Notes under the pieces: generated by a model | The model's database searches: none | What the model saw: the letters and a program-made list of their open reading frames with translations, nothing else | Told to the model about the DNA's origin: nothing | Made by a program: the position numbers and the translations under genes | Part shown: positions 1-9,178 of the stretch, piece after piece | Position numbering within the stretch: the stretch's first letter is position 1 | How the letters are laid out: each line of letters begins with the position of its first letter | Origin: Podaxis mareebaensis | Lineage: Eukaryota; Basidiomycota; Agaricomycetes; Agaricales; Agaricaceae | Direction: 5' to 3' | Length of the DNA stretch: 29,099 nt | NCBI GenBank assembly: GCA_018524725.1 | Contig: JAEUWP010000095.1 | Coordinates: forward strand, 1-29,099

Positions 1-1298
1 GGTGGGACAGTTTGTTTTACCATTCCTGAGTTTGGTTTAGCAAAATTCATTGCAAGGTAGTTGCTACCTTGCATCATTGTCCTCAGCAATGGTGCGCCCA
101 TCAGTCCTTTCCCCTTAGGAGAGGGGATAGGGGTTAGCCAGGGTGACCATCGTGAGTTTGAGATGGTAGTCTGACCCTGGTGGTCAGGCTGCATTAGCAG
201 TGAGGGTGGTTGTATTTGCGATGCCCCACCAGTTGGGGCATAGTGTTGCTGATGGTTTGTGAAGGTGTCGTTTCCCAGGACAGTTTTGCCATCCGTGATG
301 GTGGACTCTTTGATAGTGAAGTGGGCAGCTCTAAGGCTGTACCCTTGTGCGTGTCGTCATTGTGTGCTAAGGCATTTGTTGTACACCTGGTCTGTCTCCC
401 CAGGTTGCCGGGGTGCATGCAAGTGCGCCACAGCTTGGGTGGTGTTTGATAGAGCAGTAGGTGATGGTGGTGCAATGCGAAGTTGTGGTTGGGGCATTGC
501 TGGCAGTCCATCATTATTGCATTGACGATTGTGCTTGTGCACTGGGTGTTGTTCGGCCCTCTTGATTGCTTCGTCAATTTTGGCATTGAGGGGATCAAAG
601 GTGATCCCATCATTAGTGGAGTCAAGAACATGCTCGAGGTATGGTTGCATGGGTTGTATTTTGTACACGCTGTGCATGGGCGTAAGGTCAGTTCGCTTGA
701 CCTTTGTGGCTCGGGCCTTTTGGTAGGCCATGCAAAGCTTTGTTAAAGCTTTGATATATGTGGTATGGAATTGGTTGGAGCCGATGTCTATCGGTGAGTC
801 GGTTTCTCTATAAGATTCTGCTACAATTGTCTCAGTGTATACCAACATCTGATGTTGGCGTTGGCATTTAATAATGCCATAGTCTATGAATATTGAGTTG
901 ACTTGGTCTTCTAATGAGACCACGTCATTAAGAGTTGGAGGCGGGAATTCTGGTGTCGATGGTTCAGATTGTGAACCATCAGACCTGTGTGCTGTACTTG
1001 GCAACATGGAATGCACTGCAAGGGGATGTCTTGCTTCGAGTTCAGGAAAAAGAGGAAGCTCCTCTGGAGCTTCTTCACCAGTAGTGGACGAGTCGTGAGT
1101 CGATGCATCCGTTGGAGGGATGGTGATAGGGACTGGGGGAGTCGGTCTGTTGTGTGGTGAGGGGATGGATGGGGGATGGGGTGTAGGTGGAGTGTGTGTG
1201 TCTTGTGTGCTCGCGTTGTGCATCGTCACGTCAAATTGTGGTTGTGTGTCTTTGGACACGTCGTAGTGCCCAGGGGGGTGGTTGTACTGTGAGGTCAT
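1..1298 (-). pseudogene. Ty3/gypsy gag, 5' part (hairpin-rich family), runs off left edge
   Basis: Starts with an ATG at 1298 just downstream of an LTR on the same strand. It reads as a Pro/Thr/Ser-rich N-terminus, then a more ordered segment at roughly residues 130-200. That segment resembles the gag of the plus-strand copy at 7175: both share a Glu-rich helix and a D-x-PID motif followed by a Leu/Tyr-rich helix. An in-frame TGA at 357-359 interrupts it; the same frame stays open to the window edge. Gag would form the particle shell; no zinc knuckle is reached here. Many short inverted repeats lie in it, for example a 9-bp stem at 958-980. The homology is my own reading of the two translations, so the gag call rests on position after the LTR plus this resemblance. 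Confidence 0.6.
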
Positions 1299-1339
1299 TT
1301 GTGTGAGTGGTGACGAGAGGTTTTTGCTTTAGGCTTTTA

Positions 1340-1675
1340 AGTGCAATAATTGCGTTTAATGGATTTGCTTAGTATGTGCCCAAGTGCAGGGTACAGTAAA
1401 AAAGTGTAAACCTGTTGGGTTTACTTAGAGCGTATGACCTTATGTTCACACTGAAGTACTGTAAGCCCAATGTATTGGGTGTACTTATGGTATGGTATAA
1501 GGTCAGCTGTCCTAACGACAGCTGACAACAAGATTTATAAGGAGTGCATTTTGATGGATTGAGTAATCCATCAAGGTTGAGGACAAACAATAAAAACAAA
1601 TTATTAATTATTAATGAGTGACTTAAAATAATCCGGAACAATTGATGATACGACTGTAAGGGCCCAGCCCTTACA
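1340..1675 (-). repeat. LTR of hairpin-rich Ty3/gypsy family (minus orientation)
   Basis: On the minus strand it begins TGTAAGGGC at 1675 and lies just upstream of the gag start at 1298. It aligns with the plus-strand LTR at 6852-7160. Both contain, in the same order, a terminal palindrome (here 1655-1675, 9-bp arms), a middle stem-loop (1502-1526, 10-bp arms) and a third stem-loop (1406-1424, 7-bp arms) followed by a T-run. A TATAAA on the minus strand at 1539-1534 is a promoter candidate. The downstream end is not sharp and 1340 is an estimate. Relics of a same-strand 3' region lie upstream (1676-5430) and gag lies downstream, so it may be shared by two tandem elements. Confidence 0.6.
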
Positions 1676-2599
1676 ATTAAGGCTCAAGTTATATGCAGCA
1701 TAAGAGGTCATGTCTAAGGACTATATTGAGAATATGGGCCTATTTTGTGAAGAGTAGGTGCATTCTTGGGGAATGTGACTGTTATACCTAGCAATGAGTT
1801 CCTAGTATAAGTTTGGAGTTGCAATAAGGATAGCAAATAACCTCATGAACTTCTGTAATGCACTCTTATTAGATGGGCTCAGTGCTCAGCCCAAGCTATA
1901 ACTGAAGACTCAATAGCAGTAGATGAGTCTTCACTGTTCAAATACAATGCTATTGAAGGCATTGTAAGTGTTGAAATTTCCATAGATAAGAAGGTATTGA
2001 CCTAAGAGGTCAATATTGAAAAGCTGGAGACTAGTCAGCATCAGGAGGCCTTTACCCTCATTCTGTTTGAGGACATTTTGGGCACTGTAATCTTGCATGG
2101 CACATGGAATGGGCTCAAATATTCCCTTTGCATCCTAGGTACCAGGAAGTTGGGGTTGTACCCCTTGAGGTTCATAATAAATTCCATAGCATTATCATGA
2201 TGCTCTGGCAGGGTTGTGGTTGTGATGCTATGCAGTTCTCAGAGCAGGAAATATGCCTTAAACCTGCTATAGATGTTGACATGGCAGTTATTCATGAACT
2301 GCTACAGTCATATGACTTGTCTTAGAGTCATTAGTAGACCCTGACCTACAATGTGGTGGACTGTGCCCTTCTTGTTATTATGTATGAGCTCCCTGCCTTG
2401 GAGTTCAGCATTGGCAACAAGTCAGGCATTTGTACCTATAAATACTGTATTTATTTGCTAGCAGTAATAGACATCATGCAATAACATTTCTTATATAGAG
2501 TTGTTACACTCCCTGATACCAGGCTCAGTACCTCAAAGTCCCCAGAGGTTAGGAATTCTGCCTCCTTGTCCAATGAGGTCAGAGATGTCAGTACAATCA
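1676..2599 (-). other. 3' terminal region of a hairpin-rich gypsy element, no intact ORF
   Basis: The stretch lies between the post-pol ORF relic (2600-4136) and the LTR starting at 1675, so by position it is the 3' end of the minus-strand copy. All minus-strand frames are closed by several stops and I recognise no domain. It carries clear inverted repeats typical of the family, such as 1996-2014 (8-bp arms, 3-nt loop) and an 8-bp arm pair around 1920 spelling GAAGACTC/GAGTCTTC. No purine-rich tract precedes the LTR. Confidence 0.4.
1996..2014. repeat. Inverted repeat, 8-bp arms, 3-nt loop
   Basis: ATTGACCT at 1996-2003 and AGGTCAAT at 2007-2014 around the loop AAG. One of the dense hairpins of this family; it lies in a non-coding 3' region. 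Confidence 0.9.
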
Positions 2600-4136
2600 T
2601 CATCTCCAGACAATTGTGCCTTTCAATTTTTTCTTGTTTTTCTTACAATAATTCTTTGATGAATTGTCATCTTTGTCACTTGAGTATTCCAGTCCCAAAA
2701 GCTGTTCCTCTGGGTCATCTGGACTGTGCCAGATAAACTCATGGTGGAGGTGGATTATGGGTTTTAGTAGGAGATTTCCTAGTGGGCATACCAGGATAGA
2801 CTGGCCAAAGGAGAGTCTCTCAAATAGGGGCTTTGATGGTATAATACTACTCAAGGTTGGTTTTGTTGACCTTGAGGGTGTACTTGTTGAGGGTTCATAC
2901 ATGGGGACATCAATGTCCCCAGATGGTACTTCCTTAATATAGGGTAGTGTGATGTCAGCTGGGAGTGGTGGTGGCCAATGCAATGACAATGCAGCTGGTA
3001 GTGGTGATGGTTGATAGCACTGGTAAGGTAAAGGTTTTACCTCACTGCCTGTGTGTGGTATTGGAGTGGTGGGGTTTTGTGGGGTGCTCAGCATCCCCCA
3101 TTGAGACAATATTGCCAATTGAGATGTTGCATGCCATTTTGCAGGCTGTTCTTCTTCATGGTCCAACTTCTCACTCAATTGTTGTTGCAGGTTTGAGACC
3201 TGCCTCTGTAGTAGGCTGCTTCATCCTTTGAGTATGACAAAACAGTCTTGTAAACTGTGGAGCTTTGTTAAAAGCTCTTTGATAATAGCATTGCAGCCAG
3301 TATGTTTTGAGCTGGTACTTAGTTCAGATATCAGGTCTATGAGTAGACTTGCCTTGTTGAGTCAGTTCATCAGCTCTTGGACATATTGATTGTCCTTGAG
3401 CTCTACATCTACAGCCCTTTGCTTTCCTCAAAAAGCTTGAGGAAAGCATGGGTTGTGCTGGTTCAGTTGGATTCTGTTTACCCTTGTCCTCTAAGGACAA
3501 GGCTAGTGTGGGGTTTGGCACCTTGCTCCTTCCTCTGGTTGATGCTACTGAGGAGGATCAGGATAAAGGAGCAGTGTTGCTCCTTTGTGGTTCAGGTGCC
3601 AGTGGTGGATTAGGCACTAGTATGGTCAGTTTCTGTATGGAGATGGGCTGATCTTGGATCAGCTGCTGGGGTTGTTGGGGAATGGTTGCTATTTGTTAGT
3701 TCAGTGCAAATGGCTACTGGATGAATGGTGTGGGCTGTTAGTGTTGAAATAGTGGGTATAGCATTAGTGGAGGAGGGTATGGTCTGTACAGTTGTGGAAA
3801 ACCATACATATGTGGTAGTAGAGGGTAGTACAGAGGATATGGGTATCTTTGCATAAATTGTTGAGGTAGTGGAGGCATTGCATATGAATGTGATGGGTCC
3901 AGTTAGTTGAGGCCTTGGGGTATCATACCTACAAGACTGGTTAGTAGTGCTTGATAGGCAGCCAGTTGCTGCCCATTGTGTGTTAGTGTCAGATTGGGTG
4001 ATATATCCATAGGCCTCTCCCCTTTAAGGCCCAGTATAGGGCCTCCAGTCTGTGCAGGGTGATTAGTATCACCTAGTACTAGTTGTTGTTGTTGTTATTG
4101 AGCAGGCTGGTTGTATTGACCATGTTGAGGGTCCAT
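2600..4136 (-). pseudogene. Post-pol accessory ORF of hairpin-rich gypsy family (broken)
   Basis: Lies after the pol stop at 4295-4293 on the same strand, like the ORF at 14548-16533 in the plus-strand copy. The ATG at 4136 opens a Met-x-Pro-Gln-His start shared with the plus copy, which fixes the likely start of both. It reads as a Gln/Pro-rich N-terminus with a Pro-Met-Asp-Ile-Ser motif, a middle with coiled-coil character, a Pro/Ser-rich part, then a hydrophobic segment (ILVC) followed by an acidic and a Lys-rich tail (3178-2600). The order matches the plus copy. At least one frameshift separates 3324 from 3178, and a TAA interrupts a Gln run near 4100. No enzymatic or zinc-binding motif is visible and the function is unknown. 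Confidence 0.5.
2902..2921. repeat. Inverted repeat, 9-bp arms, 2-nt loop
   Basis: TGGGGACAT at 2902-2910 and ATGTCCCCA at 2913-2921, inside the post-pol ORF relic. Confidence 0.9.
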
Positions 4137-4307
4137 AGGTGTGGTTCTGGTGAAAGGACAAATTAAAGTTATTTGTCTAATCTTTGTATTCCTAAACATT
4201 GGGAACATAATCCTCAGGGTCAAGTGTCCAAAATTGGACACCATCAATCTTTCCATGGGTAGTCATTGTATGATCCATGGCAGCTGTTAGATTTACTTAG
4301 CACCTTT

Positions 4308-4333
4308 CAGCTCTAGATACTGATCTAGAGCTG
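4308..4333. repeat. Inverted repeat, 10-bp arms, 6-nt loop, in chromodomain coding sequence
   Basis: CAGCTCTAGA at 4308-4317 and TCTAGAGCTG at 4324-4333. It encodes the final Ala-Leu-Asp...Leu-Glu-Leu helix of the chromodomain. Confidence 0.9.
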
Positions 4334-4660
4334 CTAGGTCTTTGCAATTGCTATATAGCTCCCAGGTCATATTGCCCAGACTCCAGTGGACCTGGAATTC
4401 TGCCTTGCCATTGTTTGTAAAACAATGCCTGATGATTTCATCAACAAACCATTCATGTTTGTTGTCTATGCCAAAGTTATAGGGCTCCAGTTTACTTTAG
4501 CTTGGGAATAGTGCATCATCTGATGCATTATAGGGTTGTAGTAATGATATGTGGAACATCAGGTGTATTCAACATTCCTGCAGGGCTGGTGGTAGCTTGA
4601 GATAGTAGTTAGACATCTTAGATTTGGCTTCCAGGACCTTAAAGGGTCCAATGAATTTTG

Positions 4661-4682
4661 GGCAGAGCTTACAAGCTCTGCC
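4661..4682. repeat. Inverted repeat, 10-bp arms, 2-nt loop, conserved in a second copy
   Basis: GGCAGAGCTT at 4661-4670 and AAGCTCTGCC at 4673-4682. The homologous codons in the plus-strand copy (14010-14031) form the same stem, with the second base pair changed from G-C to A-T. Confidence 0.9.
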
Positions 4683-5310
4683 TTTTGGTAGGTTTAGGTT
4701 TTTGGTAGAGAGGAATACCAGGTCTCTAGCTTTAACGTCAGGTTCAGGTCCTCTCCTTTTATTTGCCTGGTGGGTTTGAAAAACTTGCACTTCTATGATG
4801 GCATCATGAGCAGATGCCAAGTTCATCAGGGTGGCTTCAGCAAATAGTCTAACACCCTTGGGGGATGTTAGATCACTCCAAATCTCCTAAATCATATTGG
4901 ACATGTAGCTGCCATTCAATTGAATGGTACATACCCAGTAGTGGCTGATATGCTCAAGTTTATGGCAAACTCAGTTATGGGTACCTTGTCTACCTAGTTC
5001 TTTTAGTCATGGCTGACTGTCACCTGGAATATTTGTCTAATTTTGTCTAATGTTCTGATTCATGCATTCAGTTTGCCCATCTGTTTGTGGGTGGAACAAT
5101 ATAGACATTAGGAGCTTAGCTCCTAAAATTTTGTGGAGTTCTACCCACCAAATGGAAGTGAATTCCAAATCTCAATTACTAACAATTGAGCTAGGGAGGC
5201 CATGCAGCCTCATGGTTTCTCATAAGTATATCTAGGATAACTCAGATGCTTTCATCTGTGTATGTACTGGAATTAGGTGCACTATGCTTGTCATTCTACA
5301 AATGATGACC

Positions 5311-5331
5311 CAAAGGTAGTCAAAACCTTTG
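5311..5331. repeat. Inverted repeat, 7-bp arms, 7-nt loop, conserved in a second copy
   Basis: CAAAGGT at 5311-5317 and ACCTTTG at 5325-5331, in integrase codons for Lys-Gly-Phe-Asp-Tyr-Leu-Trp. The plus copy has the homologous stem at 13369-13391 with a compensating pair change. Confidence 0.9.
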
Positions 5332-5430
5332 AATTCAGGGAACAGGCTGATAAAGTCCATTCCAATGGAATCCCCAGGTTTGGTTGGAACTAGTAGTGGG
5401 TATAACTCTCCAGAAGGTGTTACACTCCTC

Positions 5431-6118
5431 TTGTTCTCATCATCATCCATGCTGCTTTCTTTTCTCACTACTAACTGCCTTTCATCCTCCTTGTCACCTC
5501 TTGTCTCCTCCCTGTTCTACAACTTCTCCTGTCTTTATCTCCACTCACACCTTGGCCATCAGTCATATCTCAGATCTCTGAAGTCAGGCTATACTTAGCA
5601 CTCAGACTTGGTGATACCTTGTATAGTAGTAACCCTCTTTTGGCAGATCTAGTATCTTACCTTGGGCTCAGTCTAGTATAATTAGAACACTGAAGTAACT
5701 ATGGAGGTCTTGATATGGATATGTAGGACAGCAATCACTCTGATATTTAGATAGCTTGTAAAGTAACTAGAACTTAGCTTTATGATCATTTGTACATAGC
5801 ATGAGAATAGCAGGTCTGCCTTCTGCTCTATCTTCTTGCTGTATGAGAGCTCTACCTGCCTCAACAGGGTAACTGGCATAACAGCTAAACCTATGGAGTA
5901 GCCTGCAACCTTACAAGTTGTATCTCTCCTTAGGCAGTCCCTGCAAGATTTCTGACCAGCCTCTAGTTCTCTCAGGAGAACAGATGGGTGTTCTGCTTCA
6001 GGAACTTAATAGTGTCAGGTTGTTTTAGGACAGTATCTCTCTGCACTGGCATGATGTCCATACTGTGCCTAAGTAACAGAATCATAAAGCTAAACTTCCA
6101 CTCCTTATCCTTTCTCCT
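5431..6118. other. Unassigned stretch between two retroelement relics
   Basis: No convincing gene. The left part (5431-5600) is pyrimidine-rich on the plus strand; the rest is AT-rich with short ORFs that I cannot match to any family. A 6-bp stem-loop (GTTCTC/GAGAAC) lies near 5970. It could be the remainder of an older element or its LTR, and no duplicated flank is visible. Confidence 0.3.
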
Positions 6119-6145
6119 TTGTCCTCATGGCTACAAGTCAACCTG

Positions 6146-6221
6146 AGTCTCCTGCAAGATAATTTCAGTGGAGCATCCTCAGTCAAAGTCTCCTGCAAGA
6201 TAACTTCAGTGGAGCACCCTC
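6146..6221. repeat. Imperfect tandem duplication, period 41 bp
   Basis: The unit starting AGTCTCCTGCAAGATAA occurs at 6146-6180 and again at 6187-6221 with two mismatches. Confidence 0.85.
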
Positions 6222-6676
6222 TGACCTTTTGTCCAGACTGTCATCCAAAATGTCTCATCTACCCCTGCCTATTACTAGGCACACTCCATCCAATCTATAT
6301 CCTCAACTTCCTCCTCCTTCCTACTGACCTTTCTCTGATTCCCACTTCCAAGAACTCTAAAACCTCCTTCAGAGAGCACACTCCAAGAGTGACTTTTGAA
6401 ATTGACTCAACAACTATACCCACAGTACAGAAAACATAATCCTTATTGATGGCAAATCCTACACCAAACAAGAACTACTAGGAGTCTACTACACCCTCCA
6501 TTATTCACAAGAAGATGAAACAGAACTCCCAGAATCTCCACTCCATGTCTACCAAGACACTGACATCCTCCTTTGCTACAAGCTCTAACACAGTTGGCAG
6601 TTTGAGACTCTTCCCACCTTTGTTGAACACCCTACTCTCTTCACTCAGTTCAAAGAATGTTTCCAACAAGCCAAAC

Positions 6677-6778
6677 AAGCTCAGAGTCTACATCTCTACT
6701 GGACAGGCTCCCCTAGAGAAATTGACCAAGCTCAGAGTCTACATCCCTACTGGACAGGCTCCCCTAGAGAAATTGACC
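6677..6778. repeat. Tandem duplication, two 51-bp units
   Basis: 6677-6727 is repeated at 6728-6778 with a single difference that I can see (tct versus ccc context within the unit). Fifty-one bp is 17 codons, so the copy is in frame and doubles the Tyr-Trp-Thr-Gly-Ser-Pro-Arg-Glu-Ile-Asp motif. Confidence 0.9.
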
Positions 6779-6851
6779 AAGCTGAAGCCCTCCTCAAAGC
6801 CTTCGAATATCATTTGAGCCATCAACAGAGCACAACTACACTGGTACCCCC

Positions 6852-7160
6852 TGTAAGGGTGCGCCCTTACACTTAATTTGAAAATCAAGTAACCCATGTC
6901 ATTGTATTATACTTTGATACCATTCTTGTTTACCCATCATTCCATTATATATTTGTACCTACTGTTTATTAGGGCACTTCAGTTGTCAGGGACAACTGAC
7001 CTTTGCTTGTGCCACATAGTCTTCCAATAAACAGGTTTGAACTATTTGGTGTGAGTGTGAGGTCTCTCAACTGTAAAGCCTAAAGCTTTACATTTTTTTA
7101 GTTCACTGAGTGGACTAACACATGAGCAAAATGCCCTATAACACCTAAACACTGTGTACA
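6852..7160 (+). repeat. 5' LTR of hairpin-rich Ty3/gypsy element (about 309 bp)
   Basis: Starts TGTAAGGG at 6852 and ends TGTGTACA at 7160, matching the TG...CA rule. Stem-loops: 6852-6871 (8-bp arms, 4-nt loop), 6980-6998 (8-bp arms, 3-nt loop), 7072-7092 (8-bp arms, 5-nt loop), and a weaker one at 7101-7115. The order matches the minus-strand LTR at 1340-1675 although the arm sequences differ. TATATAT near 6946 and AATAAA at 7026-7031 are candidate promoter and poly(A) signals. The gag ATG follows only 15 nt downstream. Confidence 0.7.
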
Positions 7161-7162
7161 TG

Positions 7163-7174
7163 TGGCAACCAAGA
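7163..7174 (+). promoter_or_regulatory. Candidate primer-binding site
   Basis: TGGCAACCAAGA begins with TGG two bases after the presumed LTR end, as expected for pairing with a tRNA 3' CCA. It runs directly into the gag ATG. I cannot name the tRNA, and the minus copy shows no obvious TGG at the homologous place. Confidence 0.3.
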
Positions 7175-7652
7175 ATGACAACACCCAACAAGCTTTGACA
7201 TGATAACACATTGGATTCACCACCTAGTGGCAATAGCCACACTAACAATAATGGAGGAAAGGGAAATTATCCCCACTCCAGACTATTTAAATTAGAACCT
7301 GTCGACAATAGTCGACATAATGCAGAGAATCCAACTATGGGATCTAACACCACAGCCAGAGGCAACTCACACACTCTGCCACCAATAGAAGAGGAGAGCA
7401 AGCAACCATCATCACTTGACAGGGCACCATCACCCAAGTTTAACACAGCAATATTGAGTGAATTATATACATTTGAAGAAAGAATTTCCCTCATTTTTGA
7501 TGTGAATCATGTTGAAAGCCCTGTAAGAAGGGCAGAACTGCAATTCCATGCAGAAGAATATACCATCGAGCTGTTTAAGAGCTTGACAGATATACCAATA
7601 GACCCTACATTGGAGATGTATAAGAATCTCCTATGTAAAACAATTAAATGAC

Positions 7653-7681
7653 TTGCTTTGCTGTATAAGGCAGCAAAGCAA
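7653..7681. repeat. Inverted repeat, 11-bp arms, 7-nt loop
   Basis: TTGCTTTGCTG at 7653-7663 and CAGCAAAGCAA at 7671-7681, inside gag. It is the longest short-loop stem I found. Confidence 0.95.
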
Positions 7682-7911
7682 CATAAAGGGGAATGACCTG
7701 AAACCCCCATGAATGAAATCTATTGAGCCATGCCTATAGCTCAATCAAGGAAACAAATGGAAGACACAGGTGATGAGCACCTGTACAACCCTCTTTCATG
7801 GGTAGAATCACCATCTGATGCTGACCCTACAGTGGCACTTGGTGGTACCCTTGACAAAGGAAAAACACTGATCAGAGGAACATCATCCTCTGCAGACCCA
7901 ACCCCTTCAGA

Positions 7912-7935
7912 GTCAAGTATCACAACATACTTGAC
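7912..7935. repeat. Inverted repeat, 9-bp arms, 6-nt loop
   Basis: GTCAAGTAT at 7912-7920 and ATACTTGAC at 7927-7935, inside gag. Confidence 0.95.
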
Positions 7936-8268
7936 CCAACAAGCCTTGGATGAGCTGTTCACCCCTTGAAAGGTTGGCAAAAACAATGATGAATACTCTT
8001 GTTGTCTAGAAAGCCAAACACAAGTGCTAACCACCCTCAATAGGGCAATCCCCAATGCTTCTATCACTCAACCAAGACCTATACAGAGTTCAGAAAAGCA
8101 CTCTGTCAAAATCAATCTTAACCCAAGTGGAGGTGAGAGAGAAAAGTGGATTGAAACTGGGCCATCCAAGCCCAGTATAGAATGCACAGAATACTGGAGT
8201 GATTGAGTAGCACTCCAGCAGATGCAGAATGAAGATATTCAACTGTATGGAAGGTCGAAAATCCCAGA

Positions 8269-8318
8269 CCAAGGCATCTGATTCATAGGAACAACCCCTG
8301 TAGACAGGGATGCCTTGG
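8269..8318. repeat. Nested inverted repeats (10-bp outer arms, inner stem)
   Basis: CCAAGGCATC at 8269-8278 pairs with GATGCCTTGG at 8309-8318. Within the loop CCCTGT (8296-8301) pairs with ACAGGG (8304-8309), sharing one base with the outer arm. Confidence 0.9.
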
Positions 8319-8781
8319 ACAATAATGACCTAAGGTGAGGAGCCTTGCATCCTTGATGACTGTTGTTACCACTGCCTGCAGCACACACAGCCACACTAAG
8401 AGGAGCAGCCCCAGCCACTCCTCCAATATATCCCCCAGCATTACCATGACTACCAACTAGTTGTGGAAGTCATCAAGAGGAAGGATCTGATGAAGGGGAG
8501 GAATTATACCAACCCCCTGAAAGACCAAGGTGAGGATATTCCCTTGTTAGAGATGTACCACCAACCTTTGGGTCCCCAGGCATTGTAAACACCATTTGCA
8601 ACCATACATGACTAATGCACAATCAATTGAGTGCAACTATCCGAGAGTATCTCTTGCAACCCTTTGAATTCCCAGAGGGGTACAGACCCAGAAATGGGAA
8701 ACCCCCCACTGAGAAAGGCCTGGAGCCTTACAGTGGGAGTCTGAGGTTTAGTGACCTCAAAAACTTTGTATCCACACTCTG

Positions 8782-8808
8782 CCTAGACCTTGCATTAAAA
8801 GGTCTAGG
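8782..8808. repeat. Inverted repeat, 10-bp arms, 7-nt loop
   Basis: CCTAGACCTT at 8782-8791 and AAGGTCTAGG at 8799-8808, inside the capsid coding region. Confidence 0.95.
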
Positions 8809-9146
8809 TGGAATGGATCATGCAAGGGACAGGCTGCACCTGTATACCCTACCTTACCACTTAGCTGGAGAGGCCAAACAAATGATCATTCAGCACATTA
8901 TAAATGTTAATCAAACCAAGTTTGATTGGACTTTCAAGGAAGTGATCCTCACTCTGTATGATCGCTTCATGCTACCTACATCCATGCATGAAGCAAGAGA
9001 AGGACTCAAACAAGTCCATTATAACCCTTGCATTGGAGTGCAAGGATACTATGACTCCATCATGGACAATGCACAGTGCATGACTGTGCACCCTGATGAT
9101 TACACCCTCATTGAGTTATTCCTGGAAGGAATACCTGAGGACATGA

Positions 9147-9178
9147 GGACAGACCTGCTATTCCATTGAGGTCTGTCC
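9147..9178. repeat. Inverted repeat, 10-bp arms, 12-nt loop
   Basis: GGACAGACCT at 9147-9156 and AGGTCTGTCC at 9169-9178, inside gag. Confidence 0.95.

Larger units (their letters stand above)
4293..5430 (-). pseudogene. Ty3/gypsy integrase with C-terminal chromodomain (5'-truncated relic)
   Basis: Minus-strand coding relic of the same family as 12721-14420. At 5425-5232 it carries the PSGEL...LVPTKP...MDF segment with the first catalytic Asp of the DDE integrase. At 4826-4569 it has the C-terminal part (NLPKGRACKLCPKFIGPFKVLE). At about 4480-4300 there is a chromodomain (HEWFVDEII, then NNGK, QVHWSLGNMTWE and a final Leu-rich helix), closed by TAA at 4295-4293. The chromodomain would direct insertion to histone-marked chromatin. 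Similarity to the plus copy stops abruptly near 5425-5430, before the HHCC zinc finger, and unrelated pyrimidine-rich DNA begins. Frame breaks and stops lie between the pieces. Confidence 0.8.
6119..6851 (+). pseudogene. Plus-strand retroelement coding relic preceding the LTR at 6852
   Basis: Several frames carry short open runs. One frame from about 6430 reads a Gly-Lys-Ser-Tyr-Thr-Lys-Gln-Glu-Leu-Leu run, later a Tyr-Trp-Thr-Gly-Ser-Pro-Arg-Glu-Ile-Asp motif repeated twice, then Glu-Ala-Leu-Leu-Lys-Ala-Phe. That frame stays open almost to the LTR. By position it looks like the 3' coding end of an upstream plus-strand element that abuts the LTR. I do not recognise the domain. It contains two tandem duplications (6146-6221 and 6677-6778). 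Confidence 0.4.

Noticed and set aside
194..631. Minus-strand 145-codon ORF
   Set aside because: It overlaps the gag relic in another frame and has no family resemblance. The gag frame stays open past its TGA to the window edge.
5682..5879. Minus-strand 65-codon hydrophobic ORF
   Set aside because: Short, AT-rich, with no homolog recognised and no neighbouring context supporting a gene.
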